This document shows, piece by piece, positions 41,910-44,060 of a stretch of 44,060 bases of DNA. Each line of letters opens with the position of its first letter. Positions within the stretch are counted from its first letter, which is position 1. The stretch is from NCBI GenBank assembly GCA_903864505.1, contig CAIPGC010000126.1, positions 1-44,060 on the forward strand, written 5' to 3'. Under the pieces are notes generated by a model. The model had not been told where the DNA came from, ran no database searches, and worked only from the letters and a program-made list of their open reading frames with translations. The stretch is from an uncultured beta proteobacterium (lineage in GTDB: Bacteria > Pseudomonadota > Gammaproteobacteria > Burkholderiales > Burkholderiaceae_C). The translations under genes and the position numbers were made by a program.

Positions 41910-43141
41910 TGTCCGGTTGTCTGCCCGGACCAGAGTTCATTGAGATCGGCGAAGCGCCACTTCGCAGGGTCTTCGCGGCTGACAATTTTTTCGTTTGTTC
42001 GCGACGACGACAAATCCACCAACTCGGGAACAATGCGCATGTTGGACTTGGTAGAAAAAAACACTTTCACCCTGGGCATAGTGAGCGACTTGCCCGTTTG
42101 GTCCATCACCACACCCAGGCGCCCCGACGTTAACCTCACCAACGAGCCGGTTGGATAGATGCCCAAGCTCTTTACAAAAGCCTGAAACACTCCTACATCA
42201 AAATGGCCGTTAGACCACTCGGCCATCTTTCTCAATGACTCTGCAGGGTCCCAGCCCGCCTTGTATGGGCGATTGGAGGTAATGGCATCGTACACATCAC
42301 AAACCGCGCCCATCTTTGCGAACAGGCTGATCTCGTCGCCCTTCAAGCCCTTTGGGTAGCCCGAACCATCCGTCTTCTCATGGTGATGTAAACATACATC
42401 AAGAACAATGGGCGCGACATCGCGACCCGTCAGTAGCAAGCGATGCCCCTCTTCTGGATGCGACTTGATGATGGCAAATTCGGCATCGGTAAGCTTTCCT
42501 GGCTTATTCAAAACATCCATGGGCATCATGGCCTTGCCCAGGTCATGCATCAAGCCAGCGAGTCCTGCCTGACGTACTTGCTCATCATCCAGGCCCAATT
42601 GGTTGGCTAGCGCAATCATCATGGCGCACACCGCCACCGAGTGCATATAGGTGTAGTCGTCTGCCGTCTTGAGCCGTGCCAAACTTATCAGCGCCCCGGG
42701 GTTGCGGGCGACGGAATCACTGATCTCATTGACTAAGCGCTGGGCACTTCCGGTGTCGACTGCCTTGCCCAAACGTGCCTCCTGAAACATCGAGATGACC
42801 GCTTGCTTGGATTGCAGACAAATTTTCGCAGCGCGCTCAATTTCAACCTCTGTCGACACTGGTGCCACTTCGCGCTTGGCGCTCCCTGCCAACTGTAGTT
42901 CTGCCTCAACCTGCGCATCGGAGTCGGCTTCCGAGACAGCCGACTCACCCTCCGGCACATCCAATCCCTTGCTGGCATCGATCCACACTTCCTTAATGCT
43001 GCTGGCTAGAATGCTGGCGATGTCCTTTGGGTCGGTAATCACAAAGCCAGTGCGCCAAAACGGATGCTCCATCCAGGAACCGCAGAACTCCTTCAGATGC
43101 ATACCCAGTGTGAGTTGATCAACACTAATTTTTTTTAGCAT
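41906..43141 (-). CDS. HD-GYP domain protein (predicted c-di-GMP phosphodiesterase)
   Basis: LMHDLGKAMMP and HHHEKTDGSGYPKGLKGDEIS motifs; DUF3391-like N-terminal domain. Confidence 0.93.
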   Translation of the reverse strand: MLKKISVDQLTLGMHLKEFCGSWMEHPFWRTGFVITDPKDIASILASSIKEVWIDASKGLDVPEGESAVSEADSDAQVEAELQLAGSAKREVAPVSTEVEIERAAKICLQSKQAVISMFQEARLGKAVDTGSAQRLVNEISDSVARNPGALISLARLKTADDYTYMHSVAVCAMMIALANQLGLDDEQVRQAGLAGLMHDLGKAMMPMDVLNKPGKLTDAEFAIIKSHPEEGHRLLLTGRDVAPIVLDVCLHHHEKTDGSGYPKGLKGDEISLFAKMGAVCDVYDAITSNRPYKAGWDPAESLRKMAEWSNGHFDVGVFQAFVKSLGIYPTGSLVRLTSGRLGVVMDQTGKSLTMPRVKVFFSTKSNMRIVPELVDLSSSRTNEKIVSREDPAKWRFADLNELWSGQTTGH

Positions 43142-43197
43142 GTTGTTGGGTCAGTATTGACAAGAATATGTGCCAAGGAAGTCTGCGAAAGCGGGCA

Positions 43198-43827
43198 TCA
43201 ATGCAGATGCTTCGGTTTTCTTCCCGTACCGTGACCGCCGCCAGAGTTTCCACCGGATCCGCTAGGCGGCTTACCCAAGGCCAACGAACTCACCAAAGAA
43301 TCGAATCTCATTGCAAATAGTTTATCCACTTCAGCCACCACTGCACCTAACTCTGCACCATCGAAGTGGCGTTCCATCATACTGATCACGTCCTGCACGA
43401 GTAAGTCACGTTGCACCTGCATGATGGAAGCGGGATCGGGGCCGACAAAAAGCATGACGAAGTCATCGCGTGACTCGCCACTATCTTGCCCGTCTTCATC
43501 GTCAAAGTCTGCATCGTAGAACGTTACCTCAATCGCTGCACCCGTTTCCGCAATATCGTTGAGATTCATGCAAACTTCGTCGAGGGTTTGGCGAAAGTCA
43601 AGATCCCCCGACACCGTCCAGCATATTTGCAAAAGATGCTCATGGGGATCGAACTTGATTCCTGGCTCATCTTCATAGGAACTCCCCGCGCCGTCCGGCA
43701 ATGAACGCGCACCCGCGTATCTCCACATGGGCTTGAGTGCATCCTGCAATTGCTCAAACTTCACCTGAGATCGCAGCAGCACTTGGCCATGCACATGAAT
43801 TTCGAAAGAAGCGTTGTAGCGTGACAT
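43198..43827 (-). CDS. Uncharacterised protein, Gly/Ser-rich C-terminus
   Basis: 209 aa ORF MSRYNASFEIHVHGQVLLRSQVKFEQLQDALKPMWRYAGARSL... with strong coding character and clean intergenic flanks. Confidence 0.75.
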   Translation of the reverse strand: MSRYNASFEIHVHGQVLLRSQVKFEQLQDALKPMWRYAGARSLPDGAGSSYEDEPGIKFDPHEHLLQICWTVSGDLDFRQTLDEVCMNLNDIAETGAAIEVTFYDADFDDEDGQDSGESRDDFVMLFVGPDPASIMQVQRDLLVQDVISMMERHFDGAELGAVVAEVDKLFAMRFDSLVSSLALGKPPSGSGGNSGGGHGTGRKPKHLH

Positions 43828-43843
43828 AGGACATAAGTGTATG

Positions 43844-43936
43844 TGGTGCCCGAGACCGGAATCGAACCGGTACGCCCGTTATTCACGAAGCGGCGGATTT
43901 TAAGTCCGATGTGTCTACCAATTTCACCACTCGGGC
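43844..43936 (-). tRNA. tRNA-Leu (anticodon TAA), CCA encoded
   Basis: Reverse complement GCCCGAGTGGTGAAATTGGTAGACACATCGGACTTAAAATCCGCCGC...GGTTCGATTCCGGTCTCGGGCACCA; long variable arm. Confidence 0.95.
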
Positions 43937-43962
43937 ACAGAGGGCTCTATTCTGAAACAAAA

Positions 43963-43997
43963 ATGCCCCGCCAACCGACGCCGGCGAGGCATATTGA
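43963..43997 (-). terminator. Stem-loop between tRNA-Cys and tRNA-Leu genes
   Basis: Minus strand ATGCCTCGCC-GGCGTCGGTT-GGCGGGGCAT followed by TTTTTG. Confidence 0.65.
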
Positions 43998-44012
43998 TGA
44001 GCGAAAAATTTG

Positions 44013-44060
44013 TGGAGGCGCGGTCCGGAGTCGAACCGGACTAACCGGATTTGCAATCCG
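44013..44060 (-). tRNA. tRNA-Cys (anticodon GCA), truncated by window end
   Basis: Reverse complement CGGATTGCAAATCCGGTTAGTCCGGTTCGACTCCGGACCGCGCCTCCA. Confidence 0.9.

Overview
The gene content looks like a Burkholderiales (Comamonadaceae/Rhodoferax-like) chromosome, based on product content only. The window is densely coding, with about 40 supported CDSs, three tRNAs (Val-TAC, Leu-TAA, partial Cys-GCA), a clear LexA box and several terminators. Most of it is core: hupB, pgsA, uvrC, earP/efp, rmuC, pncB, clpS/clpA, sodB, xseA, exbBD-lpxK-kdsB-adk, asnS, lexA. The most interesting loci are: (1) a tightly coupled three-gene cassette at 8.3-11.7 kb, consisting of an archaeal-type AMP/thymidine phosphorylase, an atypical PRPP-synthetase-like protein and a LOG-family (nucleotide 5'-monophosphate nucleosidase-like) protein, which I propose is an NMP ribose-phosphate salvage module; (2) a compact run of up to nine minus-strand genes at 11.7-21.0 kb that places a branched-chain-type ABC importer (fused LivH-LivM permease, no binding protein) between a nitroreductase and nicotinate phosphoribosyltransferase; (3) an APH-type kinase next to an acyl-CoA dehydrogenase, like split ACAD10/11 or LvaA/LvaC; (4) a small scar-like region between 2.2 and 3.4 kb with a TonB-receptor remnant, a secreted pentapeptide-repeat protein and unexplained DNA ending at the 3' end of tRNA-Val. 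All family calls come from motif recognition by eye; no database search was run.
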